DNA of 64,000 nucleotides from Microbacterium sp. Nx66 (GTDB lineage: Bacteria > Actinomycetota > Actinomycetes > Actinomycetales > Microbacteriaceae), in contig NZ_LR880474.1 in the NCBI RefSeq assembly GCF_904066215.1, positions 1,550,001 through 1,614,000 of the forward strand. The letters run 5' to 3'. Shown here in pieces: positions 25,574 through 34,031 of this stretch (positions are counted from its first letter, which is position 1; every line of letters starts with the position of its first letter). Below the pieces are notes generated by a model. It did no database searches and was not told where the DNA came from. It worked only from the letters and a program-made list of their open reading frames with translations. Both the position numbers and the translations under genes were made by a program.

Positions 25574-26121
25574 CACGGCTCCGTGGGGAACGCGTGAGCG
25601 AAGAAGAAGACGGGCGTGCGCGCCTGGCCGTCGCCTTCGTCGATCGAGGCCTGCCAGTCCCGCACCACGTCCAGCACGCGCGCGGAGAGGTCGCGCAGTT
25701 CCTCCGGGGTCGCCCACGCGGTGGTCTCCGTGTTGGAGGCGTCGTAGGCCGCGACGGCGGGCTCCCCTCGGCGTCGGTGCCAGCGCTGGAGGCGGTCGAT
25801 CTGCATGCGGATGCCCTGCCGCTGTGCTTCCCGGGCGAGAAGGGCATCGGCGGGGGAGTCGACGAAGTCCTCCACCGACCAGGTGAGGCTGCGCCGGGCG
25901 ACGGTCCACCAGCTCGTGCGCCGGTCACCGGTCGGATCGGCGGCACGCTCGACGATCCCGGCCCGCTCGAGCATCCTGAGGTGGTGGCTGATGCTGCCGA
26001 CCTGGCTGTCGAGCGCACGGGCGAGGGCGGTCACCTGCGAGGTGCCGTACAGCAGCAGATAGTCGTAGATGCGGCGCCGCAGCGGGTGATGCACGGCGGT
26101 GATCACGGAGATGTCTTCCAC
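25573..26121 (-). CDS. ArsR-like winged-helix regulator
   Basis: This 182-residue protein has an N-terminal winged helix (about 3-70: HHPLRRRIYDYLLLYG, VTALARALDSQVGSISHHLRML, ERAGIVERAAD) of the ArsR/HTH_20 type and a helical C-terminal region. No cysteine metal site is visible, so it is not a classic metal sensor. GTG 26121 is chosen because a TAGCCT box lies 7 nt upstream, giving a leaderless mRNA; an ATG 36 bp upstream would lie before that box. It is translationally coupled to the MFS gene and probably regulates it. Confidence 0.83.
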   Translation of the reverse strand: MEDISVITAVHHPLRRRIYDYLLLYGTSQVTALARALDSQVGSISHHLRMLERAGIVERAADPTGDRRTSWWTVARRSLTWSVEDFVDSPADALLAREAQRQGIRMQIDRLQRWHRRRGEPAVAAYDASNTETTAWATPEELRDLSARVLDVVRDWQASIDEGDGQARTPVFFFAHAFPTEP

Positions 26122-26128
26122 GCTCCGA

Positions 26129-26134
26129 AGGCTA
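26129..26134 (-). promoter_or_regulatory. -10 box (TAGCCT) of leaderless ArsR-like gene
   Basis: On the minus strand TAGCCT is followed by 7 nt and GTG 26121. Confidence 0.5.
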
Positions 26135-26185
26135 TGCAGCGGTGCGGAGACGCACAAGACTTCTTGTATACCCCGGAACTGCGCG

Positions 26186-27274
26186 CTATTCCTCCGTGCG
26201 AGGCGAAGCGGACGCCGCTTCCCGGCGCCGGCGGCTGCGGCGGACGAGCCAGACGACCAGCACGACGACAGCGACCACCGCGAGCCAGGGGAGGAGGAAG
26301 CCGACCGCGATCACCAGGGCGTTGAGTGAGACCACGAGCCCGTTCCACCCGGCCAGCAGACCGTCGCCGAAGCCGGCGGGGTCTGCCGACGCCGCGGTGC
26401 CGCTGCGGGACAGCTCCACGGTGAGCGACGACAGGGCCACCTGGTCCTCCAGCGCGGCGAGCTGCTGTTCGTACGACTCGAGCTGCGCCTGGCGATCGGT
26501 GAGCGCGACTTCGGCCTCGATGAGATCGGCGACAGTGCCCGACTGCCCCATGAGTTCCGTGAGCCGCTGCACCGACGCACGGGTCGACTCCACGCGGGCG
26601 CGGAGGTCGATCGCCGTGGCGGTGACGTCCTGCTTCGTGACGGAGGACGACAACACCTCACCGGTGTCGCCGAGGGCGGCGATCACCGTGGTCAGATCGT
26701 CGGCGGGGATGCGGATCGTGATCCAGCCGTACCCGGAATCCGCGGGAGCCGCTTCGGCGGGGGCATCCGACGAGACCGCTCGGCCGACCTCGGTGCTCTC
26801 AACGTAGCCGCCGTGCTCGACGGCGAGATCGCCGATGGCGGATGCGGCGTCGGCGACGTCCCGCACCTGCACCGACGCCTGGGCGGTGGCGACGATGTCA
26901 CGGGCGTCCTCGGCAGACGCCGCGGCGTCCGATCCGACGGTGCCGGGAAGGGTCGCCCCTTCGACGGCGCGGTCCGGCACGGCCGAGCCCGCCTCGTCGG
27001 TCGACCAGCCCGCGGTGCCGTCCGCTGTGGATACGGACGAGCCGCCGCCTCCGACGGCGCCGAGGATCGGCGGGGTCACCAGGACCCCGACGACGAAGGC
27101 CGCCGCGATCCCTCCGGCGGTGAGCCATCGGCGTCGACGGTTCCGGGCGCGTTCGGTTCGCGGAGACAGCGGGCGCCGCTCGCTGCGGATCTCGGTGAAG
27201 ACGGCCTCCTCGATCCGGGCGACGGTCGCGTCCGACAGCGGCGGGAGGCTCTCCTGCGGGGTCTGGTGGTTCAT
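26186..27274 (-). CDS. DUF4349 membrane protein, probable partner of the ECF sigma factor
   Basis: This 362-residue protein has a cytoplasmic N-terminus (1-50), a membrane helix (about 51-73), a large extracytoplasmic DUF4349 domain, and a second hydrophobic helix near the C-terminus (about 316-345) ending in a basic tail. The domain includes AQASVQVRDVADAASAIGDL, then GYVES, WITIRIPADDL, and a coiled-coil RARVESTRASVQRLTELM region. The short N-terminus (LSDATVARIEEAVFTEI) could bind a sigma factor, although there is no zinc anti-sigma HxxxCxxC motif. The ATG overlaps the sigma gene stop by ATGA. Role as an anti-sigma or envelope sensor is inferred. Confidence 0.8.
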   Translation of the reverse strand: MNHQTPQESLPPLSDATVARIEEAVFTEIRSERRPLSPRTERARNRRRRWLTAGGIAAAFVVGVLVTPPILGAVGGGGSSVSTADGTAGWSTDEAGSAVPDRAVEGATLPGTVGSDAAASAEDARDIVATAQASVQVRDVADAASAIGDLAVEHGGYVESTEVGRAVSSDAPAEAAPADSGYGWITIRIPADDLTTVIAALGDTGEVLSSSVTKQDVTATAIDLRARVESTRASVQRLTELMGQSGTVADLIEAEVALTDRQAQLESYEQQLAALEDQVALSSLTVELSRSGTAASADPAGFGDGLLAGWNGLVVSLNALVIAVGFLLPWLAVVAVVVLVVWLVRRSRRRREAASASPRTEE

Positions 27275-27828
27275 GCGTCCCTCACTTCCTTGACGGCGCC
27301 GCGCAGCTGGGTGCGCACGCGTGAGAGACGGTTCCGGACGACGGCGTGCGTCACGCCGAGCTCGTCGGCGGCGGCCTGGTACGCGTAGCCCTCGGACGCG
27401 CACAGCCGGAAGATCTCCCGGTCGAGCTCGCTCAGGGTGCCCACCTCCGCGGCGATCCTCGCGGCGAGCGCCGCCGTGATCACCTGCTCCTCGACGCTGA
27501 CGACGTCCGGGAGCTGATCGTCCGCCGCGTCCGTCGTGTGCGCCTGGTCGCGACGGCGCTGGCGCAGCCGGTTCGCGGACTGGAAGCGGCAGATCGTCGC
27601 GAGCCAGGGGAGGATCGACTCTCCCTGCAGCTCCAGATCCGGAAGCTTCCGCCAGGCGACCACGAAGGTCTCCTGCGCCACGTCCTCCGCGTCGGCGGGG
27701 GAGCCCAGGATCCCGTGGGCGATCCAGTACACGGGGCGCACGTGGGCGCGGTACAGCGCGCGGAAGGCGCTCTGATCGCCGGCCGCCGCCTGGGCGGCCC
27801 ATCGCTGGTCACTCGTCTGCGCGGGCAT
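27271..27828 (-). CDS. ECF RNA polymerase sigma factor
   Basis: This 185-residue extracytoplasmic-function sigma factor has region 2 (about 20-88: AFRALYRAHVRPVYWIAHGI, DAEDVAQETFVVAWRKLPDL) that binds the -10 element, and region 4 (about 128-178: LSELDREIFRLCASEGYAYQ, AADELGVTHAVVRNRLSRVR) that binds the -35 element. The downstream DUF4349 membrane protein overlaps it and is the probable partner. The promoter it recognises is not evident. The GGAATCAGG before the ATG is a usable ribosome-binding site. Confidence 0.9.
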   Translation of the reverse strand: MPAQTSDQRWAAQAAAGDQSAFRALYRAHVRPVYWIAHGILGSPADAEDVAQETFVVAWRKLPDLELQGESILPWLATICRFQSANRLRQRRRDQAHTTDAADDQLPDVVSVEEQVITAALAARIAAEVGTLSELDREIFRLCASEGYAYQAAADELGVTHAVVRNRLSRVRTQLRGAVKEVRDA

Positions 27829-27945
27829 CCTGATTCCGTTCGGTGTCTCTCCCTGGAGAGTGTCGGCGGATGACCCATCGTCTCAGCACGGCATCGGATC
27901 CGCAGCGTGCGTCGACTTCCTCGTCCGCGCGGCTCCCACCTCCGG

Positions 27946-27951
27946 TAGCAT
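27946..27951 (+). promoter_or_regulatory. -10 box (TAGCAT) for the terC transcript
   Basis: TAGCAT ends 8 nt before the first paired base of the riboswitch-like RNA, so transcription would begin at its 5' end (about 27958). Confidence 0.55.
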
Positions 27952-27957
27952 GGCCCG

Positions 27958-28058
27958 GGCGAGAGGGAGTATCCCGAATCCGCGCGTAACGTCATCACGA
28001 GCATCGACACCGCTGCTCCGGGCGCGCGCCGCACATCTGCGGGGGAGAGACTTTCGAC
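27958..28058 (+). ncRNA. yybP-ykoY (Mn2+) riboswitch-like leader of terC
   Basis: This leader has the conserved pieces of the yybP-ykoY class. P1 pairs CGAGAG (27960-27965) with CTTTCG (28051-28056); the 5' side continues GGGAGTAT, matching the conserved GGGGAGUA loop, and the 3' side has GGGGAGAGAC, matching the conserved GAGACC-type loop. A variable GC-rich arm lies between. It sits directly before a TerC-family gene; Mn2+-sensing yybP-ykoY RNAs often control such genes. No covariance model was run. Confidence 0.72.
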
Positions 28059-28094
28059 TCATTCCCGACCCCTCGCGAAAGGTGCACAGCGCCC

Positions 28095-29102
28095 GTGGAC
28101 ATCCCCGTCTGGTTCGAGATCACGTCGATGGTCGTCCTCACGATCATCCTGATCGGCGACCTGCTCCTCATCCGGCTGCGCCCGCACATCCCCTCCACCA
28201 AGGAGTCGACGCTGTGGGTCGTGTTCTACGTGGGCCTCGCGCTGCTCTTCGCGGTGCTGCTGGGCAATGTGGGCGGATGGCAGAACGCCGGGGACTTCAT
28301 CACCGGGTGGGCGCTGGAGTACAGCCTCTCCGTCGACAACCTGTTCGTCTTCGTGCTGATCATGGCGCAGTTCGCGGTGCCGCGACGTCTGCAGCAGCAG
28401 GTGCTGATGGTCGGGATCATCATCGCGCTGGTCCTGCGCGGGCTCTTCATCCTCGTGGGCGTGACGATCATCGAGAACTTCTCGCCGATCTTCTACCTGT
28501 TCGGCGCCTTCCTCGTCTACACCGCCATCCGGCAGGCGATGCCGGAGGGCGAGCACGAGGACGACGTCAAGCGCGAGAACTTCATCGTCCGGCTGCTCCG
28601 CCGTCGGATCGACATCAGCGAGACCTACGACGGCTCGAAGATCCGCACGACCGTCGACGGGACGCGCATGTGGACGCCCATGATCATCGTGTTCATCACG
28701 ATCGGCGTCACGGACCTCATCTTCGCGATCGACTCGATCCCCGCGATCTTCGAGATCACGACCAACGGCTTCCTCGTCTTCGCCGCGAACATCTTCGCCC
28801 TCATGGGGCTGCGCCAGCTCTACTTCCTCCTCGGCGACCTCCTGGACCGCCTCCGCTACCTGCACTACGGCATCGCCGTCATCCTCGGGTTCATCGGCAT
28901 CAAGCTGATCCTGCACGCGCTGCACGTCAACGAGCTCCCGTTCATCAACGGCGGCGAGCACGTGGAGTGGGTGCCCGACATCGACAACATGGTGTCGCTC
29001 GGCGTGATCCTCGTGTCGATGACGGTCGCGACGATCGCGAGCCTGATCGCGTCGTCCAGGGAGAAGCGAGCGGAGAAGCGCGTCGCTCACGTCGGAGACT
29101 GA
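28095..29102 (+). CDS. TerC family integral membrane protein, probable Mn2+ exporter
   Basis: This 335-residue protein has about eight to nine helices and the TerC signature: EYSLSVDNLFVFVLIM (about 75-90) and VTDLIFAIDSIPAIFEIT (about 205-222), each with membrane aspartates that likely bind the metal. TerC proteins such as Alx and YceF/YkoY are linked to manganese efflux and metalation of exported enzymes. The start is GTG 28095 with a poor ribosome-binding site, consistent with regulation by the upstream riboswitch-like RNA. The gene appears monocistronic. Confidence 0.92.
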   Translation: MDIPVWFEITSMVVLTIILIGDLLLIRLRPHIPSTKESTLWVVFYVGLALLFAVLLGNVGGWQNAGDFITGWALEYSLSVDNLFVFVLIMAQFAVPRRLQQQVLMVGIIIALVLRGLFILVGVTIIENFSPIFYLFGAFLVYTAIRQAMPEGEHEDDVKRENFIVRLLRRRIDISETYDGSKIRTTVDGTRMWTPMIIVFITIGVTDLIFAIDSIPAIFEITTNGFLVFAANIFALMGLRQLYFLLGDLLDRLRYLHYGIAVILGFIGIKLILHALHVNELPFINGGEHVEWVPDIDNMVSLGVILVSMTVATIASLIASSREKRAEKRVAHVGD

Positions 29103-29118
29103 GTCCGCGCGGAGCGGG

Positions 29119-30432
29119 TCAGAACGCCTGCAGGTTGGCCTGCAGGCCGCCGTCCGCGTACTCGCGCCGGAGCAGCCCGCGGCGGCGGAGGATCGGCACC
29201 AGCTCGTCGAGCGTGCGGTGCAGGGTCACGGGGTGGAAGTCGCCCCAGAGCAGCACGCCGTCGTTGCCCCACTCACCGAGCTCCTCGACGAGATCGGCGA
29301 ACTCCTCTGCGGTGCCCACGAAACCGCTGCGGTCGTGCAGCCGGCCGGTGCGGGCGAGTGCGGTGAGGTGCGCGCGGAGCGGGGCATCCTCTCCGCGGTC
29401 GCCGATCAGCCGCTGGATGCTCCCGCGGGAGACATGGGCTCCGAAGACCGAAGGGGCGAGGGGACGGTCCAGATCGAGGGCCGTGAGATCGGTCTCCAGA
29501 TCACTCGACTGCTTCCGGGCGATCTGCGCGAGTGCGGCGTCGTCCGGGCGTGCGGAGGCGGCCACGATCCGGTCGGCCTCCTCGGCGGACGCCGTGATCA
29601 CGGGCTGGATCGCGAAGAGGATCTTGACGTCCTCGGCACGGCGTCCCCGGGCGATCGCGGCGTCGTGCACGCGCTGCCGATACTCCCGTACCGCCTTCTC
29701 GTGCAGCGGTGCGAGCGCGAGCTGGACGTCCGAGTTGGCACCCGCGAACGCCAGGCCGCGCCCCGAGCCGCCGGGGGAGACGATGGTCGGCTCCCCGTCC
29801 GTGAAGGGCAGGGCGTTCAAGGGGCCGTCGAAGTCGTAGTGCGCCCCGCGGTGCTGCACCGGGCGCATGCGGGTGCCGTCCGCATAGACGCCGGAGGCGG
29901 GGTCGGCGACCAGGGCGCCCTCGTCCCAGCTCCGCCAGAGCGCGCGGATGCCGGCGAGCCATTCCTCGGCACGGTCGTACGCCTCGTCGTGGCCGAGCTG
30001 CGGGGCCGCGGAGAAGTGACGGGCGCTGCCGGTGTCGGTGACCACGTTGAGGCCGAGCCGGTGCCCGCTCAGATGCTGCAGCGTCGCGAACTGGCGCGCC
30101 GACGTGTACGGCAGCGAGGCCGCCGGATTCACGGTCGGCACGACCCCGAGGTGACGGGTCGCCTGGAAGAGGTACGGCGCGAGCAGCAGGGGATCGTGCT
30201 TCGGGCCGCCGAACGCGTGACGCACGCGCAGATCGATCGTGTCCGCTGAGCCGAGGGAGGGGCTGTCCTCGACGATCACGAGGTCGAATCCGGCCTGCTC
30301 GAGGGTGCGCGCGGCCTCCTGGTAGATCTCCGGTCGTGTCCAGTCGTAGTCCCAGTCCAGGGATGGATAGCCCCACCCCTGAGGGCCGAAGCCCCGGGCG
30401 AGGAACCACCCGAAGTGCTGCAGGCGGCTCAT
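29119..30432 (-). CDS. FMN-dependent monooxygenase, NtaA/SnaA/DszA family
   Basis: This 437-residue flavoprotein belongs to the bacterial luciferase-like group whose members use reduced FMN and oxygen to attack sulfones, sulfonates, nitrilotriacetate or related compounds. Visible features are the start [34 protein letters not shown], the [12 protein letters not shown] segment and [15 protein letters not shown] (flavin phosphate region). It overlaps metY by ATGA and lies downstream of it, so a role in releasing sulfur from an organic source, which metY then fixes, is plausible. The true substrate is unknown; a separate FMN reductase would be needed and is not in this window. Confidence 0.87.
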   Translation of the reverse strand: MSRLQHFGWFLARGFGPQGWGYPSLDWDYDWTRPEIYQEAARTLEQAGFDLVIVEDSPSLGSADTIDLRVRHAFGGPKHDPLLLAPYLFQATRHLGVVPTVNPAASLPYTSARQFATLQHLSGHRLGLNVVTDTGSARHFSAAPQLGHDEAYDRAEEWLAGIRALWRSWDEGALVADPASGVYADGTRMRPVQHRGAHYDFDGPLNALPFTDGEPTIVSPGGSGRGLAFAGANSDVQLALAPLHEKAVREYRQRVHDAAIARGRRAEDVKILFAIQPVITASAEEADRIVAASARPDDAALAQIARKQSSDLETDLTALDLDRPLAPSVFGAHVSRGSIQRLIGDRGEDAPLRAHLTALARTGRLHDRSGFVGTAEEFADLVEELGEWGNDGVLLWGDFHPVTLHRTLDELVPILRRRGLLRREYADGGLQANLQAF

Positions 30433-31724
30433 GCCACCGTCTCCCGGACGCTCTCGAGCACCCGCGCCAGATCGCCGATCAGGTCGTCCACGTCCTCGAT
30501 GCCGATCGACAGTCGGAGGGTGCCGGGGCCCACACCGAGGATCCGGCGCTCCTCGTCGGTGCGCTGCGCATGGCTGGTGGTGCCCGGGTGCAGCACGAGC
30601 GACCGCACGTCGCCGATGTGGGTCATGTGCGTGAAGACGGACACCTCCTCCACGAAGCGACGGGCCGCGGGGAGACCCCCGCGCAACGTGAAGGTGAAGA
30701 TCGAACCGAAGCCGCCGTCGAGGTAACGCACCGCGGTCTCGTGGTGCGGGTGCGTGGGCAGGCCGACGTAGTCCACGCTCTCCACGGCGTCATGCGCGGC
30801 GAGCCAGCGTGCGACGGCGAGGGCGTTCTGCGACTGCCGCTCCACGCGCAGGCCGAGCGTCTCGGTGCCCTGGCCGATCAGGAACGCGTTGAGGGGCGAG
30901 GGCGAGGCACCGAACCGCGGAGCCACCGACTCTCTGGCGTACCCGATGCGCGCGCGGCCGCCGTGCCGGGCGAAGACGCTGGGGGCGCCGCCCCGTCCCG
31001 GCAGCACGAGGTGCGGGGCGTTGTGCCCGGCGCGGTCGGCATCGAATCGGCCGTCATCGATCACCACGCCGCCGAGAACCGCGCCCTGACCCGCGAGGAA
31101 CTTCGACGCCGAGTGCACCACGATGGCCGCGCCGTGCTCCAGCGGCCGGAGGAGAGCCGGGGTGGCCAGGGTGTTGTCGACGATCAGCGGAACGGCGATC
31201 TCGTCGGCCACCGCGCTCACCGCCGCGACGTCGAGGATGTCGTTCCGCGCGTTCGCGAGCGATTCCGCGAACAGCGCCCTGGTCGTCGGGCGCACGGCGT
31301 TGCGCCAGGCATCCGGGTCCGCGATGTCGTCCACGAACGTCGTCTCGATGCCGAGTCTGGCGAGGTTGTCCAGGAACAGCCCGCGGGTGCCCTCGTAGAT
31401 GTGGGTCGAGGAGACGATGTGATCGCCCGCCCCCACGACCGAGAGCAGGGCGGTCGTCACGGCGGCCTGTCCGCTGGCCACGAGTACGGCGTCCGCACCG
31501 GATTCCAGGCTCGCCAGCTGCCGCTCCACCGCGTGCACCGTCGGATTGCCGGTGCGCGTGTACCCGAATCCGGTACCGGTGCCGAAGTGGTCGGCGGCGT
31601 GATCGAAGTCGTCGAACTCGAAACCGGCCGTCAGGTAGATCGGCGTCACGCGGGAGGCGGCAGCGGCCCGGCCTCTCGCGGCGTGGACGGCGCGGGTGGC
31701 GAAGCGGGCGGTGTCGACGGTCAT
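30429..31724 (-). CDS. metY: O-acetylhomoserine sulfhydrylase (aminocarboxypropyltransferase)
   Basis: This 431-residue PLP enzyme of the Cys/Met metabolism family combines O-acetylhomoserine with sulfide to make homocysteine. It shows [36 protein letters not shown] (about 55-74), and the PLP lysine in [11 protein letters not shown] (about 209). The TRxxNPT segment and length fit MetY/Met17 rather than cystathionine gamma-synthase. The ATG at 31724 has no strong ribosome-binding site; GAGAGG lies 8 nt away. It is divergent from the leu leader. It is coupled to the flavin monooxygenase, which fits a sulfur-assimilation operon. Confidence 0.87.
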   Translation of the reverse strand: MTVDTARFATRAVHAARGRAAAASRVTPIYLTAGFEFDDFDHAADHFGTGTGFGYTRTGNPTVHAVERQLASLESGADAVLVASGQAAVTTALLSVVGAGDHIVSSTHIYEGTRGLFLDNLARLGIETTFVDDIADPDAWRNAVRPTTRALFAESLANARNDILDVAAVSAVADEIAVPLIVDNTLATPALLRPLEHGAAIVVHSASKFLAGQGAVLGGVVIDDGRFDADRAGHNAPHLVLPGRGGAPSVFARHGGRARIGYARESVAPRFGASPSPLNAFLIGQGTETLGLRVERQSQNALAVARWLAAHDAVESVDYVGLPTHPHHETAVRYLDGGFGSIFTFTLRGGLPAARRFVEEVSVFTHMTHIGDVRSLVLHPGTTSHAQRTDEERRILGVGPGTLRLSIGIEDVDDLIGDLARVLESVRETVA

Positions 31725-31792
31725 GCGGGGCCTCTCGGTCGGCGGGTGAGCAACAGAGTGTCACGGCGTGTCTCGGCGTGTCCGAGCGGTGG

Positions 31793-31798
31793 TAACCT
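31793..31798 (+). promoter_or_regulatory. -10 box (TAACCT) of the leader peptide and leuCD
   Basis: TAACCT is followed by 6 nt (GACGTC) and ATG 31805, so the leader peptide would be translated from the very 5' end of the mRNA. Confidence 0.6.
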
Positions 31799-31804
31799 GA
31801 CGTC

Positions 31805-31852
31805 ATGCGGACCGTGCTCCTTCTTAGCGGCCGCGGCGAGACCTCGATCTGA
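31805..31852 (+). CDS. leuCD leader peptide (15 aa, three consecutive Leu codons)
   Basis: A 15-codon [18 protein letters not shown], lies 58 nt before leuC. Its codons include GTG CTC CTT CTT; CTT is scarce in this genome, so its use twice in a row is striking. It starts 6 nt after a -10 box (leaderless). This is the layout of a ribosome-mediated attenuation leader: ribosome position at the leucine codons reports leucyl-tRNA supply. Amino-acid leader peptides of this general kind are known before leu, ilv and trp genes in actinobacteria. The mechanism here is inferred. Confidence 0.7.
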   Translation: MRTVLLLSGRGETSI

Positions 31853-31869
31853 GCCCCTCCTCGTCGCGG
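31831..31869 (+). promoter_or_regulatory. Candidate attenuation hairpin upstream of leuC
   Basis: CCGCGGCGAG (31831-31840) pairs with CTCGTCGCGG (31860-31869) with a single G-U. The loop holds the uORF stop codon. CTCCT (31857-31861), on the edge of the right arm, is complementary to the AGGAG ribosome-binding site of leuC (31899-31903), so an alternative pairing could hide that site. Confidence 0.45.
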
Positions 31870-31910
31870 AGTCCATCGTGGGCCGAACCGCCATCCACAG
31901 GAGACACGCC

Positions 31911-33347
31911 ATGACCACCACCGCCGGTGCGGATTCCGCACGCCCCAGGACGCTCGCCGAGAAGGTCTGGGACGACCACCTCGTCGTCAAGGGCGAGGAC
32001 GGCCAGCCCGACCTCATCTACATCGACCTGCATCTCGTGCATGAGGTCACCAGCCCGCAGGCCTTCGACGGCCTCCGCAGCGAGGGGCGGCCGCTCCGGC
32101 GGCTCGACCTGACGATCGCCACGGAGGACCACAACACGCCCACGTGGGAGATCGACAAACCCATCGCCGATCTCACCAGCCGCACGCAGATCGAGACGCT
32201 GCGCCGCAACGCCGCCGAGTTCGGCGTGCGCCTGCACTCGCTGGGGGACGCGGAGCAGGGGATCGTCCACGTCGTCGGCCCGCAGCTCGGCCTCACCATG
32301 CCCGGGATCACCGTGGTCTGCGGCGACTCGCACACCTCGACGCACGGCGCGTTCGGCGCGATGGCGTTCGGCATCGGCACCAGCGAGGTCGAGCACGTCA
32401 TGGCGACCCAGACCCTGCCGTTGAAGCCGTTCAAGACGATGGCGATCACCGTCGAGGGCACGCTGCGTCCCGGCGTCACCGCGAAGGACATCATCCTCGC
32501 CGTGATCGCCAAGATCGGGACCGGCGGCGGTCAGGGCTACGTGCTCGAGTACCGCGGCAGCGCGATCCGCGCGCTCTCCATGGAGGGCCGCATGACGATC
32601 TGCAACATGTCGATCGAGGCGGGGGCCCGCGCGGGCATGGTGGCTCCGGACGAGACGACCTTCGCCTACCTCGAGGGGCGTCCGCACGCGCCGAAGGGGC
32701 AGGACTGGGACGACGCGGTCGCCTACTGGCGCACCCTGCCGACCGATGAAGGTGCCACCTTCGACGCCGAGGTCTTCATCGACGCCGACGAGCTGGAGCC
32801 GTTCGTGACGTGGGGGACGAACCCCGGGCAGGGCAGCTCGCTCTCCGCCGCGGTGCCGAACCCCGCGGAGATCGCCGACCCCAACGAGCGGGCAGCCGCC
32901 GAGCGTGCGCTGGAATACATGGACCTGACGCCGGGTACCCCCCTCAAGGAGGTCCCGGTCGACGCGGTGTTCATGGGCTCGTGCACGAACAGCCGCATCG
33001 AGGACCTCCGCGCCTTCGCCTCCATCATCCAGGGCAAGAAGAAGGCCGACGGTGTGCGGGTGATGGTCGTTCCCGGCTCAGCCCGCGTGCGACTGGAGGC
33101 CGAGGCCGAGGGCCTGGACCGGATCATCAAGGACTTCGGGGCGGAGTGGCGCTTCGCGGGGTGCTCGATGTGCCTGGGCATGAACCCCGATCAGCTCGCC
33201 CCGGGGGAGCGCTGCGCTTCCACCTCGAACCGCAACTTCGAAGGACGCCAGGGCAAGGGGGGCCGCACGCACCTCGTGTCCCCGCTCGTCGCCGCGGCGA
33301 CCGCCATCCGCGGCACCCTGTCCAGCCCGAGCGACCTGGAGGCCTGA
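31911..33347 (+). CDS. leuC: 3-isopropylmalate dehydratase large subunit
   Basis: With LeuD this [4Fe-4S] aconitase-family subunit isomerises 2- to 3-isopropylmalate in leucine synthesis. The 478-residue protein has [21 protein letters not shown], the first cluster cysteine in [14 protein letters not shown] (about 360), and the other two in [15 protein letters not shown]. The ATG at 31911 has AGGAG upstream; longer in-frame ORF runs through the leader and is rejected. Expression is probably controlled by the leucine leader peptide. leuD follows after 2 bp. Confidence 0.96.
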   Translation: MTTTAGADSARPRTLAEKVWDDHLVVKGEDGQPDLIYIDLHLVHEVTSPQAFDGLRSEGRPLRRLDLTIATEDHNTPTWEIDKPIADLTSRTQIETLRRNAAEFGVRLHSLGDAEQGIVHVVGPQLGLTMPGITVVCGDSHTSTHGAFGAMAFGIGTSEVEHVMATQTLPLKPFKTMAITVEGTLRPGVTAKDIILAVIAKIGTGGGQGYVLEYRGSAIRALSMEGRMTICNMSIEAGARAGMVAPDETTFAYLEGRPHAPKGQDWDDAVAYWRTLPTDEGATFDAEVFIDADELEPFVTWGTNPGQGSSLSAAVPNPAEIADPNERAAAERALEYMDLTPGTPLKEVPVDAVFMGSCTNSRIEDLRAFASIIQGKKKADGVRVMVVPGSARVRLEAEAEGLDRIIKDFGAEWRFAGCSMCLGMNPDQLAPGERCASTSNRNFEGRQGKGGRTHLVSPLVAAATAIRGTLSSPSDLEA

Positions 33348-33349
33348 CC

Positions 33350-33970
33350 ATGGAGAAGTTCATCACCCACACGGGCATCGCCGCGCCGCTGAAGCGGTCG
33401 AACGTCGACACCGACCAGATCATCCCCGCGGTGTTCCTCAAGCGCGTCACCAAGACGGGCTTCGAGGACGCGCTGTTCCACGGCTGGCGGCAGGACCCGG
33501 AGTTCGTGCTCAACCAGGCGCCGTATCAGGGGGCCTCCGTCCTCGTCGCCGGGCCGGACTTCGGTACCGGTTCCAGCCGTGAGCACGCCGTCTGGGCCCT
33601 TCGCGACTTCGGCTTCAAGGTCGTGCTGAGCCCCCGCTTCGCCGACATCTTCCGCGGGAACGCGGGCAAGCAGGGACTCCTCGCCGCGACAATCTCGGAG
33701 GCGGATCTGGAGCGGTTCTGGGCCGTCATGGACGCCGATCCCGGCGCGCGGATGACGGTCGACCTCGACGCGCGCACCGCCTCCATCGGCGACCCGACCG
33801 GGGGCGCGGAGGCCGGCTTCCAGGCCGACATCGGGATCGACGATTACACTAGATGGCGGCTCCTCGAAGGGCTCGATGACATCGGGCTCACGCTGCGCAA
33901 CGAAGACAAGATCGCGCAGTTCGAGGCCCGTCGCGAGTCGTGGCGGCCGCGGACCCTTCCCGTCCAGTGA
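33350..33970 (+). CDS. leuD: 3-isopropylmalate dehydratase small subunit
   Basis: This 206-residue swivel-domain subunit completes the isopropylmalate isomerase. It shows [15 protein letters not shown] (about 17-31), [21 protein letters not shown] (about 68-88, split here in two: [12 protein letters not shown] and AVWALRDFG) and [19 protein letters not shown]. The ATG is 2 bp after the leuC stop with GGAGG upstream. It is coupled to leuC. Confidence 0.96.
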   Translation: MEKFITHTGIAAPLKRSNVDTDQIIPAVFLKRVTKTGFEDALFHGWRQDPEFVLNQAPYQGASVLVAGPDFGTGSSREHAVWALRDFGFKVVLSPRFADIFRGNAGKQGLLAATISEADLERFWAVMDADPGARMTVDLDARTASIGDPTGGAEAGFQADIGIDDYTRWRLLEGLDDIGLTLRNEDKIAQFEARRESWRPRTLPVQ

Positions 33971-33977
33971 GACGGAA

Positions 33978-34008
33978 GGGGCGGGGGAGCCAGGGGTAAC
34001 CCCGCCCC
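33978..34008 (+). terminator. Possible terminator after leuD
   Basis: GGGGCGGGG and CCCCGCCCC form a 9-bp stem with a 13-nt loop, 8 nt after the leuD stop and 23 nt before the murA start. There is no T-run. Confidence 0.45.
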
Positions 34009-34031
34009 CGATGAATGAAGTGAGGCCCCGA

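Noticed and set aside
26122..26157. ATG 26157 as the start of the ArsR-like regulator
   Set aside because: It lies upstream of the TAGCCT box that gives leaderless GTG 26121, so it would not be in the mRNA.
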